From Serpentinicella sp031432315 (GTDB lineage: Bacteria; Bacillota; Clostridia; Peptostreptococcales; Natronincolaceae), in the NCBI RefSeq assembly GCF_031432315.1, contig NZ_JAVKGO010000009.1, forward strand, positions 1 through 64,000: a stretch of 64,000 nucleotides of DNA. Reading direction: 5' to 3'. Made by a program: the position numbers and the translations under genes. Shown here piece by piece: positions 1 to 8,471 of this stretch. The notes below the pieces were generated by a model, which had not been told where the DNA came from, did not search any database, and saw nothing but the letters and a program-made list of their open reading frames with translations. The first letter of the stretch is position 1. Each line of letters starts with the position of its first letter.

Positions 1-9
1 TTTCTATAC

Positions 10-29
10 TGTTTAGTTTTCAAAGACCT
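10..29 (-). promoter_or_regulatory. rRNA operon leader with antitermination-type box
   Basis: Read on the minus strand this is GGTCTTTGAAAACTAAACAG, the CUUUGAAAACU-type sequence that precedes 16S rRNA (and also 23S) in Firmicutes. It lies downstream of three strong tandem promoters and points off the left edge, so an rRNA operon should start just outside the window. No rRNA gene sequence is itself visible here. Confidence 0.75.
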
Positions 30-59
30 TTTTTCTCGCCGCTTATTGGCGACTTATCT

Positions 60-88
60 AATATATCATTTCTTGCTTGCTTTGTCAA
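60..88 (-). promoter_or_regulatory. rRNA promoter, proximal (P3)
   Basis: On the minus strand TTGACA is followed by exactly 17 bases and TATATT. The initially transcribed region carries a short GTCGCC...GGCGA hairpin. The 18 bases from the -10 into the start region (48-65) are identical to those of the next promoter upstream (155-172), so the two arose by duplication. Confidence 0.85.
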
Positions 89-166
89 CATCTTTTTTAA
101 AATGTTTTTTCAAAGCTTTTTTCTTGCTGTCGCCTGTCGTAATTTGTCGTTATCGGCGACTTATCT

Positions 167-195
167 AATATAACACTTTTAAATCATCTTGTCAA
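167..195 (-). promoter_or_regulatory. rRNA promoter, middle (P2)
   Basis: TTGACA, 17 bases, TATATT on the minus strand. It shares an 18-base -10/start segment with the proximal promoter. The early transcript can fold through repeated GTCGCC/GGCGAC and CGACAAATTACGACAG segments. Confidence 0.85.
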
Positions 196-261
196 TACTT
201 TTTATAAATCTTTTTTAAAACTCTATATTGTCTTTCTCGCCAACGTGTGGCGTGAGATATT

Positions 262-290
262 ATAATAACACTTCATTTTATTTATGTCAA
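262..290 (-). promoter_or_regulatory. rRNA promoter, distal (P1)
   Basis: TTGACA, 17 bases, TATTAT on the minus strand, followed by ATATCTCACGCC and a CGCCA...TGGCG hairpin. The sequence differs from the other two promoters but the architecture is the same. The remaining 291-515 is AT-rich with no gene I can support. Confidence 0.75.
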
Positions 291-515
291 TATTATTTAA
301 TGCCCTATTTATGGAATTTACCCATTTATTTAATTCCTATACATTATATATTAACTTTATATATTAACTTTTTTACAAATGTAATGTTTCTTATAGTAGC
401 TGACTTTATTCCTTATATAGATATAATAAGAAGATCATCAATCTTATGTTTATCAATATAAGATTAATAACGGCAGCATATCTTACTACGCCACCGTTAC
501 TCATTAACTCATAGG

Positions 516-854
516 TTATTTCTTTATAAATACTTTTATCTTTAGTTGCTGATTATCACATTTGGCTTGGCCATCTTCACTTACCATTCCAACTAAATTT
601 AACTCATCCTGATCTCCAGCCCCTAACAGCTCCCAGTAATAGTCTTCTACTGCTTCTTGTCTTGGGACATTCAGAGATTCATTTAATGTTTCTATCTCTT
701 TCTTAGATATTCCATGGCAGTCTCCCAATATGGTAATATCAATCCCATTATCTATAACTTCTACATTAATATTCATTTTTGATAAACCTAGTTTGTAACA
801 ATGATTCATTAATTCATCTACTACTTTTATTGATTTGATTTTTTCATCTATCAT
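516..854 (-). CDS. small cytoplasmic protein, partner of the DUF1576 gene
   Basis: A 112-residue acidic protein without signal peptide or membrane segment. Its start codon overlaps the stop of the upstream DUF1576 gene (ATGA-type overlap), so the two are translationally coupled. The N-terminal part (helix ELMNHCYKLG, then strands NINVEVIDNGIDITILGD) looks weakly like the start of a GHKL/HATPase-type fold, but no ATP-binding motif is visible. The segment VPRQEAVEDYYWELLGAGDQDELNLVG is probably the conserved core of the family. The function is unknown; coupling suggests it acts with the membrane protein. It is the last gene before the rRNA promoters. Confidence 0.7.
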   Translation of the reverse strand: MIDEKIKSIKVVDELMNHCYKLGLSKMNINVEVIDNGIDITILGDCHGISKKEIETLNESLNVPRQEAVEDYYWELLGAGDQDELNLVGMVSEDGQAKCDNQQLKIKVFIKK

Positions 855-2314
855 AGCGACTCTTCCTTTCTAACAAAGGCTTCTACTACAGGTATTAATA
901 ATGCAGCGACCATACCTCCTGAAAATCCGTTGTTGTAAAGATTCATACCTCCATGTAGATAACCTACGTTCATTACCATAGCCATATGCATAAATCCTGC
1001 TAGCATACCAAATTTCCATCCAAATTCCCCGGCTATAGGGGCTAAGGTTGTACCAAATAGTGCAGCTAGCAATGGCCCCATTGCATTGGTATCCCAAACA
1101 AAGAGCTTGCTTGCTAAAAACACACCGATTAATACAGGTAGAATGTTTTTTGTGTGTTTTCCAAAGGCACCAAATCCAATAATAGTGAAGATACCACCAA
1201 TTATCGGCCCATTTAGTTCTCCACCAACAAGGAGTATATAAATCATCGTTATAAAACCTAATATACCCATATTAATAAAGCTTAAACCAAACCCATCTAG
1301 AATAACAAAATCAGTTACTGCTCTACCAGATCTCCCTAGTAACGCTTTATAACCTTTAAAGGATTTGTTGTTAAATATAAGACCGATAATAAGCATAGAA
1401 ACAAATATAATTGAAAGATATATCGTTAACACTGTGTTATACCCTTCTGCTGCAATCCCTAATGTATCATGATTAAATCCGAAAGCTCGTAATATTGCCA
1501 TTGATAATGTTCCAACCATCCCAGCTGTAAAACCAATATTGTATAAGTTAAAACCTTGGTGAAACTTTACAAAGTGAGCACCTAACGCAGGCAAAGCAAA
1601 TCCTACCAATACCCCTGCACCATTGGCTACTAAAATTGCTGGCACCATTGGTATATCATACCCGAAAGTAATCTGACTGATCAATGGGCCTAAGGCTGTA
1701 CCAAATAGAGCTACTACAATAAATTTACTAAAGGTCTCTTTTTTAAGTTTAGAATAAATTAACACCCCTAATAATACTGCCCAAATATTATAAATATTTT
1801 TTCCAAATAGGGCGAATCCTCCAATTGTAAAGATAGCGGCAATAATCGGACCATTGTACTCTACTTTATTTATTTTTACAATTAGCGTAGCGATCAACAT
1901 TAAAAGTCCACAGTTAAATAGCGCGGCTCCTACGTTACCAATAGCCATATAGTCACTTACAAGAATACTTTGGGCTATGGTCAGATTTTTTAAACCTTCT
2001 ATGATCTCTGATGGACTATTAAAAATAAATGCTGTTAGCATAAAGAAAATAGAATATGCTAGCATTATATTAAATTTAGTACTATCTTTTACCGGTGAAA
2101 GTTTTTCTTTCACTTCATTTTCATCACTTTCTTTCGTATCTTCTTTATTACTTTGTTCATTCAGTTGGTCATCCGGTTGATTATCTAATTCTTCCTTTTC
2201 TTCGTTGTCGGACTCCACTTCATTCACTTCTTGTTGCTCATTTGATTCTAGCACCAAATCATTTTCATGATTTTCACTTAGTGAATCTACTTCCACATCT
2301 TTCTCATCCTTCAT
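851..2314 (-). CDS. DUF1576 family polytopic membrane protein
   Basis: A 487-residue protein. The first ~80 residues are strongly acidic (E, D, N, Q rich) and should be cytoplasmic; the rest is hydrophobic with about 10-12 membrane segments. The membrane part is an internal duplication: each half carries a GPIIxxIFTIxGFxxFGK motif and an NLYNxGFxxGMV motif. This inverted-repeat-like build is typical of channels and transporters. The family is annotated DUF1576; the substrate is unknown. The start has an AAGGAGG site at good spacing. It forms a two-gene unit with the small downstream gene and lies behind the ribH terminator, so it has its own promoter. Confidence 0.8.
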   Translation of the reverse strand: MKDEKDVEVDSLSENHENDLVLESNEQQEVNEVESDNEEKEELDNQPDDQLNEQSNKEDTKESDENEVKEKLSPVKDSTKFNIMLAYSIFFMLTAFIFNSPSEIIEGLKNLTIAQSILVSDYMAIGNVGAALFNCGLLMLIATLIVKINKVEYNGPIIAAIFTIGGFALFGKNIYNIWAVLLGVLIYSKLKKETFSKFIVVALFGTALGPLISQITFGYDIPMVPAILVANGAGVLVGFALPALGAHFVKFHQGFNLYNIGFTAGMVGTLSMAILRAFGFNHDTLGIAAEGYNTVLTIYLSIIFVSMLIIGLIFNNKSFKGYKALLGRSGRAVTDFVILDGFGLSFINMGILGFITMIYILLVGGELNGPIIGGIFTIIGFGAFGKHTKNILPVLIGVFLASKLFVWDTNAMGPLLAALFGTTLAPIAGEFGWKFGMLAGFMHMAMVMNVGYLHGGMNLYNNGFSGGMVAALLIPVVEAFVRKEESL

Positions 2315-2558
2315 ACAACTGTCCTCCTTGTTTATTCAATACCCATTATCTAGTGTCTACACAATATGTAGTGTAGCATTTTATACACATTACAAATCGC
2401 AAGGTGTAACCCAATGATTATAATGTACAATTCAAATGCAAAATATAATAATTAAAACGTTTTACCAAACTATTATAAAGCTTTGTGATATTTATCACAA
2501 GTCAAATATTAAAATAGTATTACCTATTTATAACTTTTTTGTTAGTATGCTTCTGCAA
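2315..2558 (-). promoter_or_regulatory. promoter region of the DUF1576 unit with inverted repeat
   Basis: Non-coding and AT-rich. A possible minus-strand promoter (TTACAC, 18 bases, TATAAA) lies near 2380-2415. Between it and the gene is an inverted repeat, CTACAC (2357-2362) and GTGTAG (2371-2376), which could be a repressor site. No regulator is encoded nearby. Low certainty. Confidence 0.3.
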
Positions 2559-2595
2559 TAATAAAATAAGGGAATGCATATATACGCATTCCCTT
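2559..2595 (-). terminator. terminator of the riboflavin operon
   Basis: Perfect 10-bp stem AAGGGAATGC/GCATTCCCTT, followed on the minus strand by a T-rich tract. It sits 12 bases after the ribH stop codon. Confidence 0.85.
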
Positions 2596-2607
2596 ATAAC
2601 TTATTTT

Positions 2608-3069
2608 TTACATTTCTTTATATAGGTTTGCCATTTCTATAGCAGTTACAGCTGCTTCAAACCCTTTGTTTCCTGCTTTTGTTCCAGCTCTTTCTATGGC
2701 TTGCTCTATTGTATCTACTGTTAGCACTCCAAAAATAGTAGGTATTTCTGACTCTAGGCCAACCAATGCCACCCCTTTTGTTACTTCGCTAGACACATAC
2801 TCAAAATGTGGTGTGGCTCCTCTAATCACGGCTCCTAAACAAATAACTGCATCGTATTTATTTGATTTAACCATTTTCTTAGCTGTCAATGGTATTTCAA
2901 AAGCCCCAGGTACCCATGCTAAATCTATGTTGTCTGTAGAGCCCCCATGTCTTTTGATGGCATCCACTGCCCCATCTAACAATTTTGAGCCTATAAACTC
3001 ATTAAATCTACCAATTACAATGCCGAATTTCATACCTTCACTGACTAATTTCCCTTCAAATACGTTCAT
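2608..3069 (-). CDS. ribH: 6,7-dimethyl-8-ribityllumazine synthase
   Basis: 153 residues, full length for the family. It condenses 5-amino-6-ribitylaminouracil with 3,4-dihydroxy-2-butanone 4-phosphate to lumazine and forms an icosahedral or pentameric enzyme. Visible signatures are GRFNEFI near the N-terminus, WVPGAFEIP, CLGAVIRGATPHFEYV with the catalytic His, and the phosphate-contacting segment near GTKAGNKG. It is the last gene of the rib operon, one base after the ribBA stop, and is followed by a strong terminator. Confidence 0.96.
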   Translation of the reverse strand: MNVFEGKLVSEGMKFGIVIGRFNEFIGSKLLDGAVDAIKRHGGSTDNIDLAWVPGAFEIPLTAKKMVKSNKYDAVICLGAVIRGATPHFEYVSSEVTKGVALVGLESEIPTIFGVLTVDTIEQAIERAGTKAGNKGFEAAVTAIEMANLYKEM

Positions 3070-3070
3070 A

Positions 3071-4285
3071 TTATTGTTCCTCCTTGAATTCTAGTAAATG
3101 TCCTAGTTTTTGTTTTTTTGTTTTTAAATAGTATTGATTTCTTTCATTATGATTCATTTGTATTTTCTCTCTATTTACAACCTCAAGGTCATATCCACCT
3201 AGTCCAACAATTTTTTTAGGGTTATTTGTCATTAATCTGATTTTCCTAACACCTAAATCTTTTAAAATTTGTGCACCAACACCGTAGTCTCTCATATCAT
3301 CAGGAAATCCTAGTTCTAGATTTGCTTCAACTGTGTCATACCCTTTATCTTGGAGGGCATAGGCTTTAAGTTTGTTGATCAGACCAATACCTCTTCCTTC
3401 CTGTCTCATATAAAGTAGTATACCCGTACCTTCCGCTTCTATTTTTTTCATTGCTGCAGCAAATTGGTCGCCACAGTCACAACGCAAAGAACCAAATGCG
3501 TCTCCAGTTAAACATTCTGAATGCACCCTTACTAAAACCGGTTCCTCTTTATTAATTTCACCTTTTACTAAGGCTACATGATGTTCTCCGTTGGTTGTAT
3601 TTTCATATCCTACTATTTTAAAGTCACCATGCTTTGTTGGCATAGCTGTTTCCGTTACCCTTTCAACTACCTGTTCATGCTTTCTTCTATAAGCAATCAT
3701 ATCTGCTATTGTAATTATTTTAAGATCATGCTCTTTAACAAATTCCATCAGTTGTGGCACTCTAGCCATGGTACCGTCCTCATTCATTATTTCACATATA
3801 ACACCTGAAGGGTGTAATCCAGCCATTTTTGATAAATCCACTGAAGCTTCAGTGTGCCCAGCCCGGACCAAAACGCCTCCCTCTTTAGCTAACAATGGGA
3901 ATATGTGTCCTGGCTTTTTAAAATCTTCAGGTTTAGCTTCTTTTGAAACGGCTTTTTTAATTGTTAGAGCCCTTTCATGGGCTGATATTCCGGTGGTTGT
4001 TTCTACTGCATCTATGGATACTGTAAAAGCAGTGGTGTAGTTATCCGTATTATTGGTTACCATTTGGGGTAAGTCTATTTGTTTAACTTGTTCTTCAACC
4101 ATAGGTAAACAGATAAGCCCTCTACCATACTTCGCCATAAAGTTGACCATTTCTGGTGTGATTAGCTCTGCTGCTGCAACAAGATCTCCTTCGTTTTCTC
4201 TATCTTCATCGTCAACAACAACAATAATCTTACCTTGTCTAATATCTTCAATTGCTTCTTCAATTGTATTAAATTTAAAACCCAT
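3071..4285 (-). CDS. ribBA: bifunctional DHBP synthase / GTP cyclohydrolase II
   Basis: 404 residues from the chosen start. The N-terminal ~200 residues are 3,4-dihydroxy-2-butanone 4-phosphate synthase (DDEDRENEGDL acidic metal/substrate motif, GHTEASVDL). The C-terminal half is GTP cyclohydrolase II, with zinc ligands in CLTGDAFGSLRCDCG and the RQEGRGIGL motif. It supplies both precursors of riboflavin. An upstream in-frame start at 4318 would add 11 residues, but AAGGAGGGCGAAT lies directly before the ATG at 4285, so that is chosen. It is 16 bases after ribE. Confidence 0.96.
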   Translation of the reverse strand: MGFKFNTIEEAIEDIRQGKIIVVVDDEDRENEGDLVAAAELITPEMVNFMAKYGRGLICLPMVEEQVKQIDLPQMVTNNTDNYTTAFTVSIDAVETTTGISAHERALTIKKAVSKEAKPEDFKKPGHIFPLLAKEGGVLVRAGHTEASVDLSKMAGLHPSGVICEIMNEDGTMARVPQLMEFVKEHDLKIITIADMIAYRRKHEQVVERVTETAMPTKHGDFKIVGYENTTNGEHHVALVKGEINKEEPVLVRVHSECLTGDAFGSLRCDCGDQFAAAMKKIEAEGTGILLYMRQEGRGIGLINKLKAYALQDKGYDTVEANLELGFPDDMRDYGVGAQILKDLGVRKIRLMTNNPKKIVGLGGYDLEVVNREKIQMNHNERNQYYLKTKKQKLGHLLEFKEEQ

Positions 4286-4301
4286 ATTCGCCCTCCTTAA
4301 A

Positions 4302-4961
4302 TTAGGATAAAAATCCACTTTGTTTTAGGAAATCCATACTAATATCTTTTTTCTCAGGTTTTGATTCCATCTTCGTTATGTTGACCATTTTTTCAATATA
4401 TTTGGCTATCATATCGCACTCTAAATTAACAAGGTCCCCGATTTTTTTGTTAATTAATATTGTTTCATCTTTTGTATGAGGTATCATTGATATTTTAAAA
4501 CACTCATGATCGACATACGCCACAGTTAAACTGACCCCGTCCACAGCGATTGATCCTCTTAAAACAATGTACTTTAATAACTCTGGTGCCGCACTAATTG
4601 TTATCCATGTGGCATTGTCTTCTTTTTCAAATTGACTAATCATTCCTACCCCATCTATATGACCACTTACAATATGGCCTCCTAATCGATCACCTACAGC
4701 CACAGCCCTTTCTAAGTTAACCAAACTGCCTTGCTTCAAATCTTTTAAATTACTATTCCTAATAGTTTCAGCCATAACATCGACTTGAAATGAATTTGTT
4801 TCAAATCTATTAACGGTTAAACATACACCATTTGTAGCAATACTATCCCCTAGTTTTACATCTTTTAAAACTTCTGTTGCTTCAATTATCATACTTGATC
4901 CATCCCCACTCCGATGAATCTGTTTAACTCGCCCAATCTCTTCAACTATTCCTGTAAACAT
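4302..4961 (-). CDS. ribE: riboflavin synthase, alpha subunit
   Basis: 219 residues, two tandem lumazine-binding barrels. It begins with the signature MFTGIVEEIG, and the repeat is seen as DSIATNGVCLTV and GSIAVDGVSLTV. It dismutates two lumazine molecules to riboflavin and the ribityl diamine. It overlaps the end of ribD by 16 bases, so the two are coupled; its own ribosome binding site is weak (GGAAG). Confidence 0.96.
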   Translation of the reverse strand: MFTGIVEEIGRVKQIHRSGDGSSMIIEATEVLKDVKLGDSIATNGVCLTVNRFETNSFQVDVMAETIRNSNLKDLKQGSLVNLERAVAVGDRLGGHIVSGHIDGVGMISQFEKEDNATWITISAAPELLKYIVLRGSIAVDGVSLTVAYVDHECFKISMIPHTKDETILINKKIGDLVNLECDMIAKYIEKMVNITKMESKPEKKDISMDFLKQSGFLS

Positions 4962-6067
4962 TTGTTATCTTCCTTTCTTACATAACCTTCTATAAGAATA
5001 TCCTTCTCTATTGTTTGTAAGGATACGTCCTCAATTAAAAAGGCCTCGTCTACTTTTGAGAGTCCATCCCCTTCTACAGGAGTAATAGCCTCTCTCCCCC
5101 CTACAATTTTAGGGGCAATAAAGGATATGACCTTATCTACAACATTAGACTCCAGAGCAGAGTAGTTTAATGTGCCTCCACCTTCTAGAAGAATACTATC
5201 AATCTTTTTTTCACCCAGTATAGTCATCAAATCATTTAAGTCAACTAGTCCATATTTCTCTTTTGTTAATACCACATCAACGCCGTAGTTAATCAATGCA
5301 TCTACCTTTGTTTTAGAAGCTTGCTCTGTTGTTACAACAATTGTTTTTTGTTCTTTAGCAGTTTGAACAACATAGGAATCCAGTGAAATCCTTAATGCTT
5401 TATCATCAACAATTATTCTCGTTGGATGATTTACTTCAACTCCCGGAATCCGTGTATTCAGTTTTGGATTATCTTCATTGACTGTAGTTACTCCTACCAT
5501 AATTCCAGACACTCTATTCCTAATGTGATGAACGTATGCTCTAGATGCTTCTCCAGTAATCCACTTCGAGTTTTTTTGCTTTGTTGCAATTTTACCATCT
5601 AAGGTCATTGCGGTTTTCAAAATACAAAAAGGTCGATTTGTTGTTATGTATTTTATAAAAATTTCATTTAATAACTTTGCTTCTTTTTCCATAACACCGG
5701 TTACAACCTGTATGCCATGTTCTCTTAGAATGCTGATTCCACGCCCTGCCACCAAAGGATTTGGGTCTTCTAAGGCAACAACTACTTTTTCTATCTTACT
5801 TTTAATAATCGCTTCCACACACGGTGGTGTCTTGCCATAATGAGAGCAGGGTTCAAGGGTGACATATATTGTTGCTCCTTTTGCATCATAATTTATTTGT
5901 TCCAAAGCATCTACTTCGGCATGATTGCCACCATAGTAGCGATGATATCCTTCAGCTAGAATTTTATCGTCTCTTACAACCACCGCACCTACTAATGGGT
6001 TTGGCCTTGTTTTACCCCAACCTTTTTCAGCTAGTTGTAATGCTCTCTCCATATACTTTTTATCCAT
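4946..6067 (-). CDS. ribD: bifunctional riboflavin deaminase/reductase
   Basis: 373 residues. The N-terminal cytidine-deaminase-like domain has the zinc motif HAEVDA and PCSHYGKTPPC. The C-terminal reductase domain has KTAMTLDGKIA and LLEGGGTLNYSAL. It carries out the second and third steps of the pathway. It is the first gene of the operon, with AGGAGG at ideal spacing, 35 bases after the riboswitch-controlled terminator. Confidence 0.96.
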   Translation of the reverse strand: MDKKYMERALQLAEKGWGKTRPNPLVGAVVVRDDKILAEGYHRYYGGNHAEVDALEQINYDAKGATIYVTLEPCSHYGKTPPCVEAIIKSKIEKVVVALEDPNPLVAGRGISILREHGIQVVTGVMEKEAKLLNEIFIKYITTNRPFCILKTAMTLDGKIATKQKNSKWITGEASRAYVHHIRNRVSGIMVGVTTVNEDNPKLNTRIPGVEVNHPTRIIVDDKALRISLDSYVVQTAKEQKTIVVTTEQASKTKVDALINYGVDVVLTKEKYGLVDLNDLMTILGEKKIDSILLEGGGTLNYSALESNVVDKVISFIAPKIVGGREAITPVEGDGLSKVDEAFLIEDVSLQTIEKDILIEGYVRKEDNKCLQE

Positions 6068-6101
6068 TTTACACCTCCTGTAAACGGACTTTAATTTTTC
6101 T

Positions 6102-6140
6102 AAAAAAATAAATGCCCTGAATTTAATAAATTCAGGGCAT
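6102..6140 (-). terminator. FMN-riboswitch-controlled terminator
   Basis: An 11-bp stem GCCCTGAATTT/AAATTCAGGGC with a 3-base loop, followed on the minus strand by ATTTATTTTTTT. It lies between the FMN aptamer and ribD, so FMN binding should cause premature termination. Confidence 0.85.
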
Positions 6141-6207
6141 GTTTTGTAAAATTACATAACACATTTGCGGAAATTTTACCTACAATATACCTATTGTAAA
6201 TTCCTGC

Positions 6208-6330
6208 TACCTTCTTTCATCCAGACTATACTGTCGGCTCTGGAATCACACCAGATCAACCATAATGGCTCGCGGGCTTCGCTATACGTTACCGCCGGTG
6301 GGGAATCTCACCCCGCCCTGAAGGACATTG
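6208..6330 (-). ncRNA. FMN riboswitch (RFN element)
   Basis: On the minus strand the conserved RFN blocks occur in order: GGGCGGGGTGAGATTCCCC, ACCGGCGGTAA, AGCCCGCGAGC, then the GATCTGGTGTGATTCCAGA hairpin, AGCCGACAGTATAGTCTGGATG and the closing GAAAGAAGG. This is the standard FMN-binding six-way junction controlling riboflavin genes; here it heads ribDEBAH. Confidence 0.96.
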
Positions 6331-6349
6331 TTATTTATTTGTTAATCGT

Positions 6350-6378
6350 ATATTAGCACACCATAAATTCAATTACAA
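6350..6378 (-). promoter_or_regulatory. promoter of the riboflavin operon
   Basis: TTGTAA, 17 bases, TAATAT on the minus strand, about 20 bases before the first conserved block of the FMN riboswitch. It starts just after the end of the neighbouring transporter gene. Confidence 0.6.
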
Positions 6379-6389
6379 GCTTTTTTATT

Positions 6390-7313
6390 TTAACTTTCCC
6401 TCGGCTTTGCAACCTTATTCACTAAAATTGATTTTTCTGCATTTACGATATACACACCGATTACTATTGTTATTCCTCCTAATAGCTGTAACGGATATAA
6501 TTGTTCTCCTAACATAATATTAGCAGCAAACACCCCAACAAAAGGCATTAGATTTATGTATACATTGGTTGAGGATGCCCCTAAATTTTTTAATGCAAAT
6601 AGATAGAGAAAATAACATAATGCCGAGCAAATAGCACCTAAATACAAGATATGTATCCATGTTGACGGTGAAATTGGCTGCCACCTACTATGTTCCACCA
6701 AGGAAAATGGGATCAAAAATATGGCGCCAAATAAATTTTGATAAAAAGTCAAGAATACTGTTGGATATTTACCATCTAATTTTTTACTTAAAATTGAATA
6801 ACTAGCCCAACTTAAAGCTGCTCCAATTAATAAAAGTGAGCCTATTATCTCTTGCATATTTGTATTTATTGATAAAGAGTTCCTAATTACAAAAGACACC
6901 CCTAGTATAGAAAGACATATTCCTAATCCTTTTTGTAGGCCAATAGGCGTTTTGAAAACAATTCTTTCTAAGATAATGGTGAATAAAGGAACAGCAGCTA
7001 ATAAAATCGTTGCGTTTGCAGCACTTATCAAACTAACCCCATAATTCTCAAAATTGAAATAAATTGTTACGCCTACCAATCCACATAGCATTGCGGGGAG
7101 TATATCTCCTCTTTTCAACTTTTCTTTTTTATATTTAGCTTTTTTTATAGTAAATAAAATAATTGATGCAATGGTAAACCTTAATAAAGCTAACGTTGAT
7201 GGAGGCACTTCGGCAATGGCTATCTTACTACTTGATGTAGATATCCCCCAGAAAAAAACAGTTAGTAAAATTGCTAGTGTCGACAATACTTTTTCTTTCT
7301 TATTAATATTCAT
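6390..7313 (-). CDS. DMT-superfamily (EamA) transporter
   Basis: 307 residues, ten predicted membrane segments made of two EamA repeats: residues ~10-145 (FFWGISTSSSKIAIAEVPP) and ~155-295 (SLLLIGAALSWASYSILSKKL). Members export amino acids or metabolites, and the substrate cannot be read from sequence. AAGGA ribosome binding site. It is a single gene between the rib operon promoter and ytaF. Adjacency to the rib operon is probably coincidental because riboflavin importers belong to other families. Confidence 0.88.
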   Translation of the reverse strand: MNINKKEKVLSTLAILLTVFFWGISTSSSKIAIAEVPPSTLALLRFTIASIILFTIKKAKYKKEKLKRGDILPAMLCGLVGVTIYFNFENYGVSLISAANATILLAAVPLFTIILERIVFKTPIGLQKGLGICLSILGVSFVIRNSLSINTNMQEIIGSLLLIGAALSWASYSILSKKLDGKYPTVFLTFYQNLFGAIFLIPFSLVEHSRWQPISPSTWIHILYLGAICSALCYFLYLFALKNLGASSTNVYINLMPFVGVFAANIMLGEQLYPLQLLGGITIVIGVYIVNAEKSILVNKVAKPRES

Positions 7314-7437
7314 TTAGATTCCTTCTTTCTTACACATATTCATTCCATTATATTTTCTAAAAATATTTTTGTAAATAGCACGCCTTTATCATTCCTACAT
7401 AATATGGAATTGAACAGTATCCTTAGGAGGGGATTTT

Positions 7438-8073
7438 ATGATAGAAGGTATTTTAATTGCAATCGCAATCAGTATAGATAGTTTGAGTGTTGGTGTGGCT
7501 TATGGTGTGAAAAAAATTAAGGTTCCCATCCTCTCGTTAATTATCCTTGATTTCCTTTCAGTCAGTTTTCTAGCCTTAGGCTTTTTTGCTGGAAATATGC
7601 TGCTTAAATTTGTCCCGGAAATATGGACTCAGATTATCGGCGCTTGTATTCTATTTACCATGGGATCTTATCTACTAATTCAAGGCTGGTTAAATTATAA
7701 ATATCCTCCACATAAAGTTTCCCAATCCACCCCAATAGCAATGATTAGCATTGATTCATTAGGTATTGGTATAAATGTATTAAGGGACCCTTCTCGGGCT
7801 GATCTTGATATATCAGGAATTATCGATACAAAGGAAGCAGTCTTTCTAGGTATTGCTCTTGCAATAGACTCTTTAGCTGTAGGTGTGGCTGTAGCGCTCA
7901 CTTCTTTACCAATAATTATATTTACCCTCACACTAGTGGGTATTATTAATATCATATTTTTACTTTCAGGAATTCATCTTGGTAAAAAATTTATTGCTGA
8001 TAAGTTTAAAGAAAAGACCGCATTTATTCCTGGGTGTATATTAATTTTATTGGCAATTATTCGACTTATGTAA
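7438..8073 (+). CDS. ytaF: sporulation membrane protein YtaF (MntP-like fold)
   Basis: 211 residues, about six membrane segments, with two copies of the motif IAIxIDSLxVGVA (near residues 8-20 and ~140-155), each giving a membrane-embedded Asp. This is the MntP/YtaF inverted-repeat fold. YtaF is conserved in spore formers; its exact role is unknown. Strong AGGAGGGG site before the ATG. Monocistronic and followed by a hairpin. Confidence 0.85.
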   Translation: MIEGILIAIAISIDSLSVGVAYGVKKIKVPILSLIILDFLSVSFLALGFFAGNMLLKFVPEIWTQIIGACILFTMGSYLLIQGWLNYKYPPHKVSQSTPIAMISIDSLGIGINVLRDPSRADLDISGIIDTKEAVFLGIALAIDSLAVGVAVALTSLPIIIFTLTLVGIINIIFLLSGIHLGKKFIADKFKEKTAFIPGCILILLAIIRLM

Positions 8074-8092
8074 AATAAATTTTTTTATTTTT

Positions 8093-8130
8093 AACGGCCT
8101 AGTTCTAACTAGTGCCGTTTCTATGTTTTT
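8093..8130 (+). terminator. putative ytaF terminator
   Basis: Stem AACGGC/GCCGTT with an inner AGTT/AACT extension, then TTCTATGTTTTT. The T tract is interrupted, so efficiency is uncertain. Confidence 0.55.
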
Positions 8131-8257
8131 GTTTAAAACATATTTGCAACACAATGGGAAATTAGAGATGACTAACGGTTAGTTATAGACTTAAAGCAGC
8201 TGATCATTGCATTTTTAATTTGCTTGTCGAAATATTCGAAAAATGTCGTATATATGC

Positions 8258-8286
8258 TTGACAATGAGCAATAATCCTTGTATGAT
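8258..8286 (+). promoter_or_regulatory. promoter of the folT transcript
   Basis: TTGACA, 17 bases, TATGAT, ending a few bases before the THF aptamer. The upstream part of the gap (8131-8257) shows nothing further. Confidence 0.8.
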
Positions 8287-8293
8287 AAAGGTG

Positions 8294-8397
8294 TAGGCAG
8301 AGTAGGCACTATGCGTTAAGTGTTGGGAGATGGGAAGTTGCTCCCAAACGAAAAATGTAGGATTACATTTGCGATGTAGTGTTGCGTCCGCTGCTTC
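8294..8397 (+). ncRNA. tetrahydrofolate riboswitch (THF-I, folT leader)
   Basis: Conserved blocks of the THF aptamer are seen in order: AGAGTAGGCA, ATGCGTTAAGTGTTGGGAGA, TGGGAAGTTGCTCCCAAACGAA, a variable hairpin (ATGTAGGATTACAT) and the 3' block TTGCGTCCGCTGCT pairing back to GCAGAGTAG. The location directly upstream of folT fits the known class. Confidence 0.9.
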
Positions 8398-8417
8398 ACG
8401 GAGAGATATCTAACTGA

Positions 8418-8464
8418 TTTTCTTCTGCGTGTAGTGTTCTATGTCTACATGAGAAGAAAGGAGG
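8418..8464 (+). promoter_or_regulatory. putative expression platform masking the folT ribosome binding site
   Basis: TTTCTTCT (8419-8426) pairs with AGAAGAAA (8452-8459), and the following GTGTAG/CTACAT arms extend the stem. The hairpin reaches into the AAAGGAGG Shine-Dalgarno (8457-8464). This suggests translational control by the THF riboswitch; no T tract for transcription termination is present. Confidence 0.55.
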
Positions 8465-8471
8465 TGTAAAT

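Noticed and set aside
228..461. 77-residue plus-strand reading frame near the left edge
   Set aside because: It lies over a minus-strand rRNA promoter, has no ribosome binding site and a low-complexity, unrealistic composition.
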